Part shown: one piece after another, positions 1 to 11,136 of the stretch
Layout: every line of letters starts with the position of its first letter
Numbering within the stretch: position 1 is the stretch's first letter
NCBI GenBank assembly: GCA_027605045.1
Contig: JAQFWX010000010.1
Location: forward strand, 1,182,879-1,246,878
Direction: 5' to 3'
DNA: 64,000 nucleotides
Source: Phallus indusiatus
Lineage: Eukaryota; Basidiomycota; Agaricomycetes; Phallales; Phallaceae
The notes under the pieces: model-generated
Seen by the model: only the letters and a program-made list of their open reading frames with translations
What the model was told of the DNA's origin: nothing
The model's database searches: none
Translations under genes and position numbers: made by a program

Positions 1-591
1 TCAAACTCCAGAACAAAGGCTCTGACATTCTTCCAAACAAAGACATGCTGATACACGTGTTGTCGCAATGCTCCACCCGCCATCTAAAAGAACTCCAGTT
101 TTCTGTGGTGGAAGATCTTCCTGCAGAACTCTTTTTCGTAATCCAGGACCGGTTCCGGGAATTGAAAATCTTGGAGGTCAGACAGCGGTATTATCTACCA
201 CGAATCAGGAAGATGACAAGTGGCGGAGACCTGAACTCGGTATGTAGCCAATTCTCGTAAACGAATGATTTATCAGCCGCTGACAGATTGTGTCCTTGTT
301 AAGAATTTAAACTCCTTAGTCGAAGCCATTGACGGTTTTCGAGATCTCGTGGAACTGCGGCTTAACTTTTATATCGAGTGGAGCCTATTTGAGATGGACC
401 TTATGATCCAAATGCTAGAACGGAGGTCTCAGTCGCTTGTCAACGTTTGGTTTCGTAAACCACGCTATGAAAGGAGCACATCCGGACCGTGGCACAAGTA
501 TGTCATTGATCGCCCTCGAAATTTAGAAAAGGAAAAAACTGTTCTCGGGTACGGTATGGAAAGGATCCGGCGCCCTGTAGCCTCCCTGTAG
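1..591 (+). CDS. F-box/LRR-like protein, 3' end only
   Basis: The reading frame is already open at the left edge, so the gene starts outside the window. Two exons join in phase 0 across a very short intron (240-276, 37 nt, GTATGT...CAG), and the frame ends at TAG 589-591. The protein is leucine-rich with regularly spaced hydrophobic residues (for example HLKELQFSVVEDLPAEL and FRELKILEV), as in the leucine-rich tails of the large agaricomycete F-box families. No F-box is visible because the N-terminus is missing. Family assignment is an inference from composition and spacing; an unrelated hypothetical protein is possible. The intron is shorter than the 50-65 nt usual in this window. Confidence 0.4.
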
Positions 592-1514
592 CAGTACTAT
601 TTTAAACGTAAATGTAGCCTCCCCCGGCTGTTATGTCCTATTGTATCTGAGGCGATGTATGCGTGGGGATTTGTGCCGGACTCACATGCTCCCATAGCTT
701 GAAGCTCATCGTTTCCTGGCTCCTGATAGCAGAAAAGTCTGTGCTTAGTTGGATTAGTATGAAGGTTCCGTTGAATAATACTATTAAACGCATATTTAGG
801 GGTTTTCCGGGTGCTGAAGGAGTGTTCTTTCCGCCGACTGTTGAATGTGAGAGTGAGAATGGCAAAATAACCCTGCAACGGATTCAAATGGGGTATGTAT
901 ATGCGCCATTATCGAGTCTAAAAATCATCACAGCCCGAGAAAGGAGGTTAAGCTCACCGAGATATTGTCAAACCCCGACAAAATATCGAAGGGCCTGAAA
1001 GTGTCTGAATTGTTCAAAGAATTCTGTGTTCCCTGACACTTTGAAGGTCAACAGTGGCCGAAAAATCATGTGCCGCCACAGCTACTATACTAATCGAACT
1101 ATGTTTAAAGCACCGTTCCTTTCGAAACTACGCCAAAAAAAATGGTATAGAAACACTCTTATTTTATTTGCGCGACACTTTGAGTCAGTATATCATATGT
1201 ATCAGCAGAGTCAGTACCGTTCAAGAATCAGAAGGCGACGACAAGCCCGGGGCTATACAGCGGGAAGTTAGATACGTAGGTTTCAGATTATGTCGTACAG
1301 AACAACTTGTGGAGCAAGATTAAGGTAAGTTAACACACTCAATTTATGTTGAACATGCGTATACAATAAATAAACATCAAGTCAAAGATTGGTTACATTG
1401 GGCATGAGAATAATTGGGGCTCATTGATACACTCAGAAATACGGTGCAGTGAAGATCTGAAGGGGATAGCATTTATAAACCCAGGCATTTCAAAATTCCT
1501 GTCCCCCTGCTTCA
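592..1514. other. Intergenic stretch, nothing recognised
   Basis: Short open frames occur on both strands (for example 663-998 and 1054-1323 on +), but none has a recognisable domain, a consistent exon chain or a credible start. Positions 1340-1514 belong to the inverted duplication described separately. Confidence 0.4.
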
Positions 1515-1780
1515 TCACAATAGCCCATCTCTGCACTGACAACAAATATCCGTAAGTACTAAGGATATCGTAGAGATGGAGACTTGGAAAAACTTACGTT
1601 TCTAATGCAAAGTTGGGTTTCTCCAGGGCTTAGGCTCCTACTGGAGCATACGTCCTGACAAAACTGCTTATTTGAAGGGGAAGAGGACCTTTTGGGTAAA
1701 TTGCTGGTACTTGGCAGAGCAGATACAGCACAGAAGGTCAAGGCGATAGAAACAAGTAAGGAGACACGAGGAAACAACAT
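1515..1780 (-). CDS. Small secreted cysteine-containing peptide
   Basis: Exon 1 (1598-1780) encodes an N-terminal signal peptide: start MLFPRVSLLV, hydrophobic core, likely cleavage after the SALP region. A short serine-rich mature part follows, with the spacing C-x3-C (FCQDVC) and further cysteines. A clear donor (GTAAGT at 1597) and the acceptor TTGTTGTCAG ending at 1536, with an upstream CTTAC branch site, give a 62-nt intron and a last exon ending CRDGLL then TGA, for about 67 residues and four mature cysteines. A second acceptor at 1559-1560 would give a longer tail, also with one cysteine. Small secreted peptides of this kind are common in basidiomycetes and often have no known function. 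Function is unknown here. A damaged inverted copy lies at 2140-2365. Confidence 0.5.
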
Positions 1781-1900
1781 GAAGAATAGATTTAAAAGGA
1801 GAAGTAAGTTAAAGTTGAAAACTTAGTTTTAAGGCCTGTTTTATACCAAAACCAATTCGAATCCGGGAATCACTGCCTATCACTCCTCAGACTTACAGAA

Positions 1901-1901
<1 letters not shown>

Positions 1902-1932
<31 letters not shown>
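1902..1932. repeat. CA dinucleotide microsatellite
   Basis: An uninterrupted (CA)n run of about 15-16 units lies just upstream of the small secreted-peptide gene. It is a simple repeat, probably length-polymorphic. Confidence 0.95.
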
Positions 1933-1935
<3 letters not shown>

Positions 1936-2004
1936 CTACCAAGGCTGCCTGCGGTGACGCTAACGACGACAGGGTAGTCATACCTGTGAGTGCTTGTTAC
2001 GCAC

Positions 2005-2096
2005 ATCAAAAGAACATATGCTAGTATGAAGCGCATCCATTGTATTATTTTATCTGGGAAACCTATGTATTTATTACATCTCACAAGGAATTTTGT
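2005..2096 (+). repeat. Direct repeat, copy 1 (partner 2370-2462)
   Basis: The segment with CTAGTATGAAGCGCATCC, then a match to TTGTATTA and TTTATCTG, recurs at 2370-2462 with scattered substitutions (I estimate about four in five bases identical). No coding content is seen in either copy. Confidence 0.6.
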
Positions 2097-2139
2097 GTAT
2101 TTAACTAAGCAACAGAATAGGCATTCAAGACACTAACAT

Positions 2140-2365
2140 TTAAGTTTTTCCGAGTCCCCATCTCCTTCGTGTACTATCTCTACGATATTCTTACAAAATT
2201 CGTTATCAGTGCCACTCCGATGCGTTTAATTTGTAAAATGTCTAGCCATTCCGTTCGGGTCTTCACTGCACCGTATCAGTGTACTGAATGAGCTATGGTT
2301 ATTCTCATTTTAAATGTAACTAATTTCTAAATTGATATTTATTTATTTATTTATTGTATACGCAT
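2140..2365 (+). pseudogene. Inverted degenerate copy of the secreted-peptide gene 3' half
   Basis: On the plus strand this segment matches the minus-strand sequence 1600-1350 in order: AAGTTTTTCC, then ATCTCTACGATAT, then GTTATCAGTGC, then TCTTCACTGCACCGTAT, then TTATTCTCAT, then TTATTTATTGTATACGCAT. These correspond to the intron donor region, intron, last exon and downstream region of the small secreted-peptide gene. The signal-peptide exon is absent, so the copy cannot encode the peptide. Confidence 0.65.
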
Positions 2366-3157
2366 ATCGGAAGACATTGGCTAGTATGGAGCACGTGCAT
2401 TGTATTAATTTATCTGAAAAACCTGTGCATGTATTAATATATCACGACTCGGAAGGAACTTTGGTAAGATCCATCGTTCGCATTTTATGCTCACTTATGT
2501 ATGTACTTGGCAGCTATACATTTGAAACTGGTCTCCACCCGTAGTAAGAGATGAAGTAGTTATTGTCACTGGTGCAAAGGCGAGTATCGCATGCGCAGAA
2601 TAAATCGAGAACAATGGTATGCTATCGCCGGCAGTATCCGTATTGGAATACTACGGCCGTTATGTCTGTATATACGGATTATATTTCAATTAAGCATGTT
2701 ATTTCTTTCTCTGTGTTCTTACCTTTTGGACTTACTTGTCAACGAAAAGCATTGAAATTCATGCGTCATCTTGACGCGTTCATGGGAAGAAGGCCATTTC
2801 AACGCCGCTTCAACTTGTCTCACATTAGGCGTCGGTACCACTGCATCGTCGCGTATAATACGGAGTTATGCCGTTATGGTACGGGCCAACCCTACATATG
2901 GCATGTGAGCGCCTGTTGAATGGACGCCTTTTGAGTTCTTTGAACTTCTTTCTCTCGTGCCTAATGATCTGCGAATGGTCCGTAAAAATAAACCGATTTC
3001 GATTCTCACTATATTATAGTGTGGGGATGCAAGACTTCGCGCATGTCTCAAAATAAAGCTAATTTCGATAAATTTGTCGTTCTTCGGGCCGATGAAAAAC
3101 TTTAAAGTTGTTCCGTCACTTTAATAATTCCGTGGTGAGATCTTTGACTCGACCTAC

Positions 3158-3166
3158 ATATATAAC
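3158..3166 (+). promoter_or_regulatory. TATA-like element of permease copy 1
   Basis: ATATATAAC lies about 55 nt before the ATG at 3221, a plausible core-promoter distance for a fungal gene with a short 5' leader. The call rests on sequence and spacing only. Confidence 0.35.
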
Positions 3167-3220
3167 TATGGTGTGGGATTTCGCCCCTGTGGTCTACTCG
3201 CATTCTCATAGCATCTGAAT

Positions 3221-5790
3221 ATGCCGGCTAAATTCGACTTCGACGGAGAGGTAGATATTAAAGTGGAGAGTAGTCACAGCGGGGCCGACTTCACTCTGAC
3301 AAGCTCTGAGCTGGCTTCCGAAGTCGACGTTGGATATGGTTATTTTGTGAAAGGTGAAGAAAAGCAGGCGAGAGAGAATGACACAGAGGAACAGTCTGTT
3401 AATAGGAGAATTCTCAAGAAAATTGACCTGCGCATTCTGCCTATCATGTATGGCTTTCCGTTTTCCGTATTTCCATATTTCTTCACAAAACGTTCTCGTA
3501 GATCCATCGTTTATTGCTTACAGTCCATGGATAGTGCGTAAAGACTATCCTGTAATTCTGAATCACGACTGACGTGGACTTTTAGAACAAGGCATAAGGT
3601 AATTTCCATACAACGGCGGCCATAAAATCCTTCATCTCATCGTCATCAGCTATTCCAACGTATTTGGCTTTCAACAGGACTTACATCTCGTTGGACAGCA
3701 ATTGTGAATAAATTCCTAATCTGCCTTCTTATCAAAAATAATGTCACTCAACCCTTTCAGCTCTTGGATTTCGAGTATTTTTTACTTCGGGTATGCGAAC
3801 TGGCTTCCGTGCTGTCAACGCAAATTTACTTACTTTATTTGGAGCTACATGGTTTCCCAATATCCTTTAGCATGGCTCATGCAACGAATGCCGCTAGGAA
3901 AATTCTTAGGTGATTATAGACAAATTTCCGGTGAGAAGTCGTTGATACAGACTTGAGGGATATAGGCGTTATCATTTTCTTATGGGCTGTTACTATGATG
4001 GCCACCGCTGGATGCACTAATTTCACTGGTGCCATGATCAATCGGATCGTACTTGGGTGTGTTGAGGCAGTCGTAACGTAAGCACACCTCTTCAGGTTCA
4101 GTGATGTTTCTTGTCTCTAAAAAAACATAGACCTTCTTTCGTCTTGATTACCGGAATGTGGCAAGTATCTTCAAACTGCTCCTATCGTTAGCAAGCTTTC
4201 TGACAAATTCGTGCGTAGGTACACCTCAGCCGAGCAACCATTCAAGCAGTTGATATGGTTTTCCTTTCAAGCTTGGGTAATTTAAAAAACGTTTTTATCA
4301 TGGAAACACCATACATTTGAAATTTTGCTTCTCAGGGCAGTTCGATGGGTGGTCTTATAGCGTATGGAGTGGGTCATATTCATGGAGGCCTTGAACAATG
4401 GAAATATATCGTAAGTTAAGGACAGACTTCACCGAGTGCTCGCGCAATCTCATACATGACTAGTTTTTAGTGCTCGGAGGATTGACCGCTTTATTCTCTT
4501 TTGTCGTCTTTTTCTTCTTGCCCGATTCGCCTGTGTCAGCTAGGTTCCTAACAGAGGACCAAAAAATAGCGGCGGTCCGGCGAGTTGCTTCAAACAAAAC
4601 GGGAATAGGTTAGTCAGGCCTTTCTTTTCATGCCCGAAATCGTACTATATACCGATGCAACAAAAGAAAATAAACGTTTCAAACGCTATCAAGTTCATCA
4701 AGCGCTTAAAGACCCAAAAATATATCTTTTGTTCATTCACACTTTTGGATCATTAATTTCGGGCGGACTCCTTACCAGCTTCAGATCCCAGGTACCTTGT
4801 TCTAATTTTCATTTCTTGAAGCTGCTTAAGTTTTCATAGATTATAAAAAATATGGGCTTTAGCACACTTCAATCAACCATTCTAGGCATACCTTCAGATG
4901 TTATTCAAGGATCTTGTCTTGTGTTGTCCGGATACATTGCATCTGTGGTACCCAACTCTCGCATTATTGTCATGACTATCAGCAATATCGTTTGTGTCAT
5001 TGCCGCAGCTCTCATGGCGTATTTACCAATAGAGGCTAATTGGGGAAGGTTGGTAGCATACTGGTTCACGACCCTTCAAAGGTGGGTAAATTGTCTTTCT
5101 CAATATGATTGCATGTGAAAATACGCCAATAGCATTGGTTTTTCGTTGGGTCTATCCATGGTCAGTGTCAATATGGGTGGATGTGAGTCGTATCTTCATA
5201 TATCAACTATGATGTCATAACAAAACTGTTCATCGTAGACACCAAGAGAGCTTTCGCGGTGAGCTCCATAGCATCATTCTAAATCAGTATGCATGACACT
5301 ATTATTCAGGGTGCAACAATGTTTATCGCCTATTGCATTGGGAATATCATAGGCCCTTTCTTCGTCTTTCCTTCACAGGCGCCTCGCTAGTGAGTCACCT
5401 CAGAGCATTTATTCTCGTTTGTCACATTGAACGCAAATTCCAGCCTATCAGCTCTTGAAGCAATGCTATATGGATGTAAGTGACGGGTTAGATTTATAAC
5501 CTCTCTCTCACGTCTTCCCATCAGACACTATCAAGACTGTTGCTGGGATCGCCTTAGGTGTATATATGCTATGGGAAAACAGACGGAGAGACCGACTGCA
5601 AGCCACACAAGGACCCCCATTTGACGAACATGAGGGACAACGGCTCAGCTTGTTAGATAAGACAGAATTTGTACGCCCCTTCATCTCTTATATATGGTTA
5701 TTTTGCCGATCTTGTCCCGTGCTTACACCATATTAGGAGAATCCTCACTTCAGATATTCATTGGTAGGTCCCAATGTCCATGTACCTTAA
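3221..5790 (+). CDS. Dal5-type MFS permease, copy 1
   Basis: Major facilitator superfamily transporter of the fungal anion:cation symporter (allantoate permease, Dal5-like) group, a plasma-membrane proton symporter type for small organic anions or vitamins; the substrate cannot be told from sequence. The N-terminus is acidic and cytosolic. The family signature LKKIDLRILPI precedes helix 1, followed by MDKQGISYSNVFGF, HLVGQQFSW, SSIFYFGY, then WLMQRMPLGKFLG in the helix 2-3 loop, LITGMWYTSAEQPF and FFLPDSPVSARFLTEDQK in the central loop. The C-terminus is DEHEGQRLSLLDKTEF then ENPHFRYSLV and a short tail. About 15 short introns join in phase without a frameshift, so this copy looks intact (around 500 residues). 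One intron uses a GC donor (4161). It is first of three tandem paralogues with matching intron positions. Confidence 0.85.
4161..4218 (+). other. GC-AG intron in permease copy 1
   Basis: The exon ends in the Trp codon of GMW, and the intron begins GCAAGT instead of GTAAGT and ends GTGCGTAG. The orthologous introns of copies 2 and 3 start GTACGT and GTGAGT, so a T-to-C change at the donor is specific to this copy. GC-AG introns with this donor context are normally spliced by the major spliceosome. Confidence 0.8.
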
Positions 5791-6228
5791 ATTGATGGAT
5801 TGTTAACGAATGTTCAGTGATAATTATATCTAACCGAGATATCATGACAATGTTTTCATTACAAATGCGATAATATTTTTATCGTGTCTCACGACGTTTC
5901 GTAAATCTAGGTCATGCGTTAAAGAAGAATAACATATCTATTACAGCTCCAAATTCAACTGGCTAGACTTTACCGCGAATCCCACAATGCACATGATTTC
6001 TTCCGCTACTTCTTTTTTCCGATCACGCAACATAACACCATTATGGCATGACATCTTACAGGCGGGACGCACATCCGATTTGAATTTAGATAAGCTTTGT
6101 CTCCTTTGGAATTTGTGCACTAAGATTATTCAATTTCGCCGTCAATTGATAATCGCTTGTGTTCTTGACCGTAAGTCTCCTACATCAACCTTACTTCAAA
6201 ACTGATTTTTTTTAGTCAAGCCGGCATT
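5791..6228. other. Intergenic between permease copies 1 and 2
   Basis: AT-rich spacer that must carry the copy 1 terminator and the copy 2 promoter. No gene or repeat is recognised. Confidence 0.4.
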
Positions 6229-8878
6229 ATGAATTCAAAATCTGATTTCCAAGACAATGAGAAGCTTGACAGTGATGTTATTCTGAAAAACAGTGGTCAA
6301 ACTTCCGTGATTTCAGAAACGGTCGTCGATGAGGATCATGATGTGGGATACGACCTTTTCATTAAAGCTGAAAAAAGTAGTTTCGATTCAGATGAAGAAG
6401 CCATTCTGTATAGAAGAGTTTTGAAGAAGACTGATATGCGTGTTTTGCCTATTCTGTATGGCGTCATTTTTCTTCTTTATGGTAATCATTCATTGACCAT
6501 TCGCTTTTCAGCTGCATCGTGTATTGTCTCCAATCGATGGATAGTATGTATTTTTGTTTGTACATTCCATAACATTTGTTGACACGATTTTTTTTAGAAT
6601 CCGCTATCAGGTTTGTATTATTGGTCGGAATGTTACAGCGACCAAGCTTACAGTGTATTTGGTTAGTTATTCCAATTTATTCGGCTTTCAGCCAAGTCTT
6701 CATCTGGTGGGACAACAATTGTGAGTTATTAAGTTCGGTGGTACCTTCTTTATTGAAACTCAACATTTGATCAGTTCATGGGTTGCGAGTATCTTCTACT
6801 TTGGGTTAGACATTTTAATCATCTAGCAGACGTTTATGTTGAAATCCGTTTGACAGGTACATGGTCTCCCAATATCCCTTGGCTTGGCTCATGCAACGAA
6901 TGCCTATGGGAAAATTTTTGGGTATGTACTCTGAGAATATTGGAGCTTTTTCGGGGGTAAAGATATCTCACGTTTTCTTCAGGAACGATTATCTTCCTCT
7001 GGGCTGTTACCTTAATGACTACAGCTGCTTGCAAGGACTTTGCAGGAGCCATGGTCAACCGCTTCATATTAGGATGTCTCGAAGCTGCAATAACGTACGG
7101 CGATGTGATACTATCTATCATTGTCCCTGACTCTTACTATATTTGTATCTCTAGCCCCGCATTTATATTGATGACAGGAATGTGGTACGTCATCGTACTA
7201 TACATAACTTCTATCCCCTGTAAACTCTTCTGATCTCGGGGCCCGCAGGTATACAGCGGCCGAACAGCCCTTTCGTCAACTCATATGGTTCTCATTCCAG
7301 TCGTGGGTCAGTCATATTCATCGGGATACCTATTCATTGCGTAACGTCATATTTCCAGGCAGGTGCCATTGGCTCGCTCGTGGGCTATGGAGTCGGTCAT
7401 ATCAACGGACGCCTCCCCAGATGGACATACATCGTGAGTGTCTAAATTTGATTCAAATCCATCTTAACACTGTTTCACTCACGATTCAACAGTACTTAGT
7501 GCTCGGAGGCATAACAATTTTCTTCTCCTTCGTTGTTCTTATTTTCCTTCCCGATTCACCCGTGCGCACTTCGTTTTTCACCGAAGAGGAAAAATTATCG
7601 CCGTGAAGCGTGTTGCTGCCAATAAGACTGGAATAGGTACGTTCTCTCTATTAACTCCTTGACAAGTCTGAACTCTTGTTTGACGTAACAGAAAACAAAC
7701 ATTTTAAATGGTCTCAAATCGAAACCGCCCTCAGAGATCCGAAGACATATATCCTTTTTGTGCTCAGTCTGGCGGCGCAAATTCCGAACAATATTATCGG
7801 TAGTTTTAGCACCCAAGTATGTTACTGACAACAATTGTTGATCAAAGTTTTCAATAACAATGCTCTAGATTATCCAAAGCATGGGATTCGATGTCCTCCA
7901 GACAACTATTTTAGGTCTTCCGTCCAGTTTCATTCAGGGAATCGCTCTCGTTTTGGCCGGATATATCGCATCGCGGGTTAAAAACTCACGAGTGGTTATC
8001 ATGACCGTGAGTGCATCGAGATTAGCAGGCTTCAAGACCGAACTAAATTTTCTCTGAAACAGGTCGGGAATGTGAGCTGCATAATAGCTGCCGCGTGCAT
8101 GGCGTATCTGCCTTTGAGCAACAACTGGGGTCGGTTGGTGGCATTTTGGTTCACAGGAATGCAAAGGTTGGTATTCGATAATAGCCGTCGTAATAAATGC
8201 CGAATTACATGTTTATTAGCGTCGGGTTTGCCCTCGGCCTGTCAATGGTTAGCGTCAACATGGGCGGATGTGAGTTTGATAACAATTGAACAAATGGAAT
8301 AACTATTTAGTCGGACCTATTTAGATACTAAGAAAGCATTTACGGTATGTATTCTCCGCTTCGTTAGAGTATCGATTTTTATAATCTTCTTCAGGGTGCT
8401 TCAATGTTTGTAGCGTATTGCATTGGAAACATCATAGGTCCCTTTTTTGTTTATTCACGACAAGCTCCACGATAGTGCGTCGTCATTGTTTTCATGTCTA
8501 TAATTCACTAACACGACCTACAGCATTTCTGCGATTGAAGCTATGCTGTCAGGATGTATGTTCTACTCCATCTCGTCAAATGATTTTCAGTGACACTTTT
8601 GATTTGATTAGATGTAATCAAAACCGCGGCAGGGTTGACACTAGGCGCATATATGATATGGGAAAACCGACGACGCGACGCGATTCAGCGGTCCGTTGGA
8701 CCTGCATTCGACGAACATGAAGGACAGAGATTGAGTTTATTGGACAAGACTGAATTTGTGAGTATTTATATAAACCTAACCAAAACGTCAATCAATCTCC
8801 ATTTTCATGTAGGAGAATCCGCATTTCAGATATTCATTGGTATGTTCTCTGGTCCTGCGTTCTACGGGAAAAGGCTGA
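6229..8878 (+). CDS. Dal5-type MFS permease, copy 2 (one frameshift)
   Basis: Paralogue of the permease at 3221-5790, with the same intron positions and motifs: MDKSAISYSNLFGF, SWVASIFYFGYMVSQYP, WLMQRMPMGKFLG, LMTGMWYTAAEQPF, FLPDSPVRTSFFTEE and DEHEGQRLSLLDKTEF. All twelve transmembrane regions are recoverable. The frame breaks once: in the central loop the A-run at 7590-7594 is one base short of what the EEK-I-AVKRVA segment of its paralogues needs, which creates TGA at 7604-7606. Elsewhere the exons join cleanly. The same type of one-base loss is seen in essential genes of this window, so the break may be an assembly error rather than a dead gene. The C-terminus runs past the stop position of copy 3 for 13 extra codons to TGA 8876-8878. 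Confidence 0.8.
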
Positions 8879-9201
8879 CCATAGAAATACTTATTTGTAG
8901 TAACATGGGGTTTCATACCTCCTGATTCATATTTCATTTGCATTTGTATTACCTCTGAACTTCTGCTCCCCCACTTTCAGTCAAATAGAGATTGTAACTC
9001 AGACTGGTGTTATGGCTGAACTGGCTCTTTCAATAGCCTGATTTCCAATGGAGGACACGTTGAGACCTATATCACTGCTGAGCAATACGCTTGAAAGAAA
9101 GTCAATAACAGTACTCATTTGAGTGAACGACTGTTTTCTACAAAAGGTCATACAAGGCTACAGAGGCTGATGGGAATCTACTATATACAATTCGTTACTT
9201 G
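8879..9201. other. Convergent intergenic spacer
   Basis: Spacer between the 3' ends of permease copy 2 (+) and the methyltransferase gene (-). It presumably holds both polyadenylation regions. No other signal is seen. Confidence 0.4.
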
Positions 9202-10230
9202 TCACGATAAGTTTTCATCACGCCGCGTCTTCTTGAGGATGTAAAAGAAATAGTGAAATGCTTCTCCCAGGGTCCGTATCTGGAGCTCAGTATCTTCTTT
9301 GAGCAGGTATCGTTTTCGAAAATGAGGCTGACCAAAAGTCAGATACAGAAAAGTGCCGCCTGGTTTGAGGATGCGAATGACTTCGTCCACCTCTTTGTTA
9401 CAATTTTCTATCACGTGCGCAGGAGGGTCCTAAAAATTGAAGTTAAAGATATTTACTCGCTGATGGCTTATGAGAAAGGAATTACCCAAACATCGCCTTT
9501 AGATGTCATCATCGCATCCATTGTACCTACGTAGGTAAGGTCCATTTACTTCATCCACCATACTATTTCGCAGAAGAAGCCCACCTTTATCAATAGCAAT
9601 ATTGAAAGAATTGTTCTCAAATTTCAGCTCTCTAATATCCATTTCGAGCCCTATACGAAATCGGTTTGATCCAGCGTCAGATGCATAAGGAGAGTCCTAC
9701 ATGTCATTTCGGGTCGCGTTTTTTCGTGCTTTTCCCGCATTTTCTCGATGAGAACAGACGAGAACTGAACTGGCGGTTAAATCAAAGTGCACGAATCGTA
9801 ACAAACAACAAAGGCGTACGTCAATATTCACAATGTTCTTATACCCAGCATCATACATCTACGACGATCAGTTACAAAAAGTTCTTCAATTACAGTAGAG
9901 GAGAACGAACCTCTTCAGACAGCGTCGAGTTTCCACAGCCTAACATAAGAATCCGATCACTAGGTTTGACAAATTCCCGTACTAGATCTTCAATTTGAGA
10001 ATACGACTTGAACCAGTCGAACGATGCTTCTGGATTTTCTCCCATTTCACTATGAGCAGATTGGCATGTCGCATTGTAGGTGCAAAGAATGCATTATGAG
10101 GCACTTGCTATAACGCGTATCCCTAAGACAATATCGTTAAACCGTGAACCATTTCAACCAAATAAAAGCCTTGCCAATATTCTCTCGTCTCGTACTCTTC
10201 ATTGGATTTGGGAAGAACATTGGGCGGCAT
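9202..10230 (-). CDS. EEF1AKMT4/METTL12-like SAM-dependent methyltransferase
   Basis: A class I methyltransferase of the group containing human EEF1AKMT4 and CSKMT, which methylate lysines of elongation factor 1A or citrate synthase. The N-terminus MPPNVLPKSNEEYETREYW is followed by DWFKSYSQIEDLV, the SAM-binding motif I LMLGCGNSTLSE, then GYKNIVNID (motif post-I), LEMDIRELKFENNSFN, DKGTMDAMMTSKGDVWDPP, LKPGGTFLYLTFGQPHFRKR and GEAFHYFFYILKK at the end. Six or so exons join by eye; for example AGTTCAG restores the frame FSSVLIEKM. The first intron boundary is the least certain. The gene stands alone on the minus strand inside the permease array and has no obvious link to transport. The exact target is inferred from family only. 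A telobox-like TTAGGGTTTT lies about 70 nt upstream. Confidence 0.8.
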
Positions 10231-11136
10231 GCTACCTTGAAGTAATGAATATCCTATGAATGATCTTTTGAAGATAAAAGATGAAGATGCAGGAGTTCGT
10301 TAAAACCCTAACTCGACAAGATATTCTGGAATATTTGAAAAAAACAAGGACAAACAGTGTGACTGCGTGACGCGGACCGTATTTGCCGTTGCCAATACCT
10401 GGCACTGCTCATTGCCGTTTGCACTTGGATAGCGACCATGAACGGTGCAGTGCCACTACATAATGCTGCTGGCAAGTTGGCGTGCCAATTTCAGTTCTTA
10501 ATCTAGGCTGTTAATCTATCGCGCTTCTGTTCCTTGAGAAATTCGATGTGCCAGCATACTGAGGATCTACCCGGATAACAAATAGCGTATCATGAGATAT
10601 TTAATCTGGTCAGCTTCAACCATATAGAATAATGGTTGATTGGTAAATTGTGTATGATCCCAAATCACTTTTCCGAGACTTTCGCAGTTTCTCTGATAGC
10701 CTTTTTATATTTTCTAAAGCTCGAGCTACGCGTCAAGTTTTAACAACGCGGCGCTTTGATGTCTCCCCTTTCTACGAGGCACAAGGTTTTGCCAAACTCG
10801 AATTTGCAAAAGCCTTGACTCCAAAGGAACTTAAGGAAGCCTTATTAGCGCTTTCGGTGAAGCTGGCGCTAAGCTTCCAACCAGCTTAAGCCAGCACGCC
10901 ATTTTATGTTCCAATTGCAACTACATATTCACTTGAGATAGATGAGTCTGGTTCTGGTTCCGGAAGTTCTGTTATTACCCCTCTCACGTGTAATGCTTCT
11001 CGGCATTCATCCAATGTGCGCCACTGGCCCACTGCTATAAAGCTATGCAACAAAACATTGATGCTTCGACCCCTTTCAAGCTCCAACCTGATCGTCTCTC
11101 ACCGTTCTCGTCAAAGGCTGTGTCAATTTGGCCAAG
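10231..11136. other. Divergent promoter region, methyltransferase / permease copy 3
   Basis: Besides the telobox-like site there are only short chance open frames (10650-10889 + and 10904-11086 -), with no domain or splice pattern. Confidence 0.4.
10302..10312 (-). promoter_or_regulatory. Telobox-like AAACCCTAA element
   Basis: AAAACCCTAA on the plus strand (TTAGGGTTTT on minus) sits about 70-80 nt before the start codon of the methyltransferase gene. TTAGGG-type sites bind Tbf1/Teb1/Tay1-type Myb factors in other fungi. A single site could occur by chance. Confidence 0.3.

Larger units (their letters stand above)
1781..3220. other. Repeat-bearing intergenic region upstream of the permease array
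   Basis: The stretch holds a CA microsatellite (1902-1932), an inverted remnant of the secreted-peptide gene (2140-2365) and two diverged direct copies of an approximately 90-bp segment (2005-2096 and 2370-2462). Open frames at 2563-3056 show no domain. A TATA-like sequence sits at 3158-3166, about 55 nt before the start of the first permease. Confidence 0.5.

Noticed and set aside
663..1323. Plus-strand frames at 663-998 and 1054-1323
   Set aside because: No domain, no joining splice sites, and stops separate the segments in all attempted joins.
1850..1865. tRNA-like word TTCGAATCC
   Set aside because: Lacks the flanking stem pairing; chance match.
1902..1932. CA repeat as part of a coding frame on the minus strand (1893-2084)
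   Set aside because: The frame only reads the dinucleotide repeat as Cys-Val alternation; not a gene.
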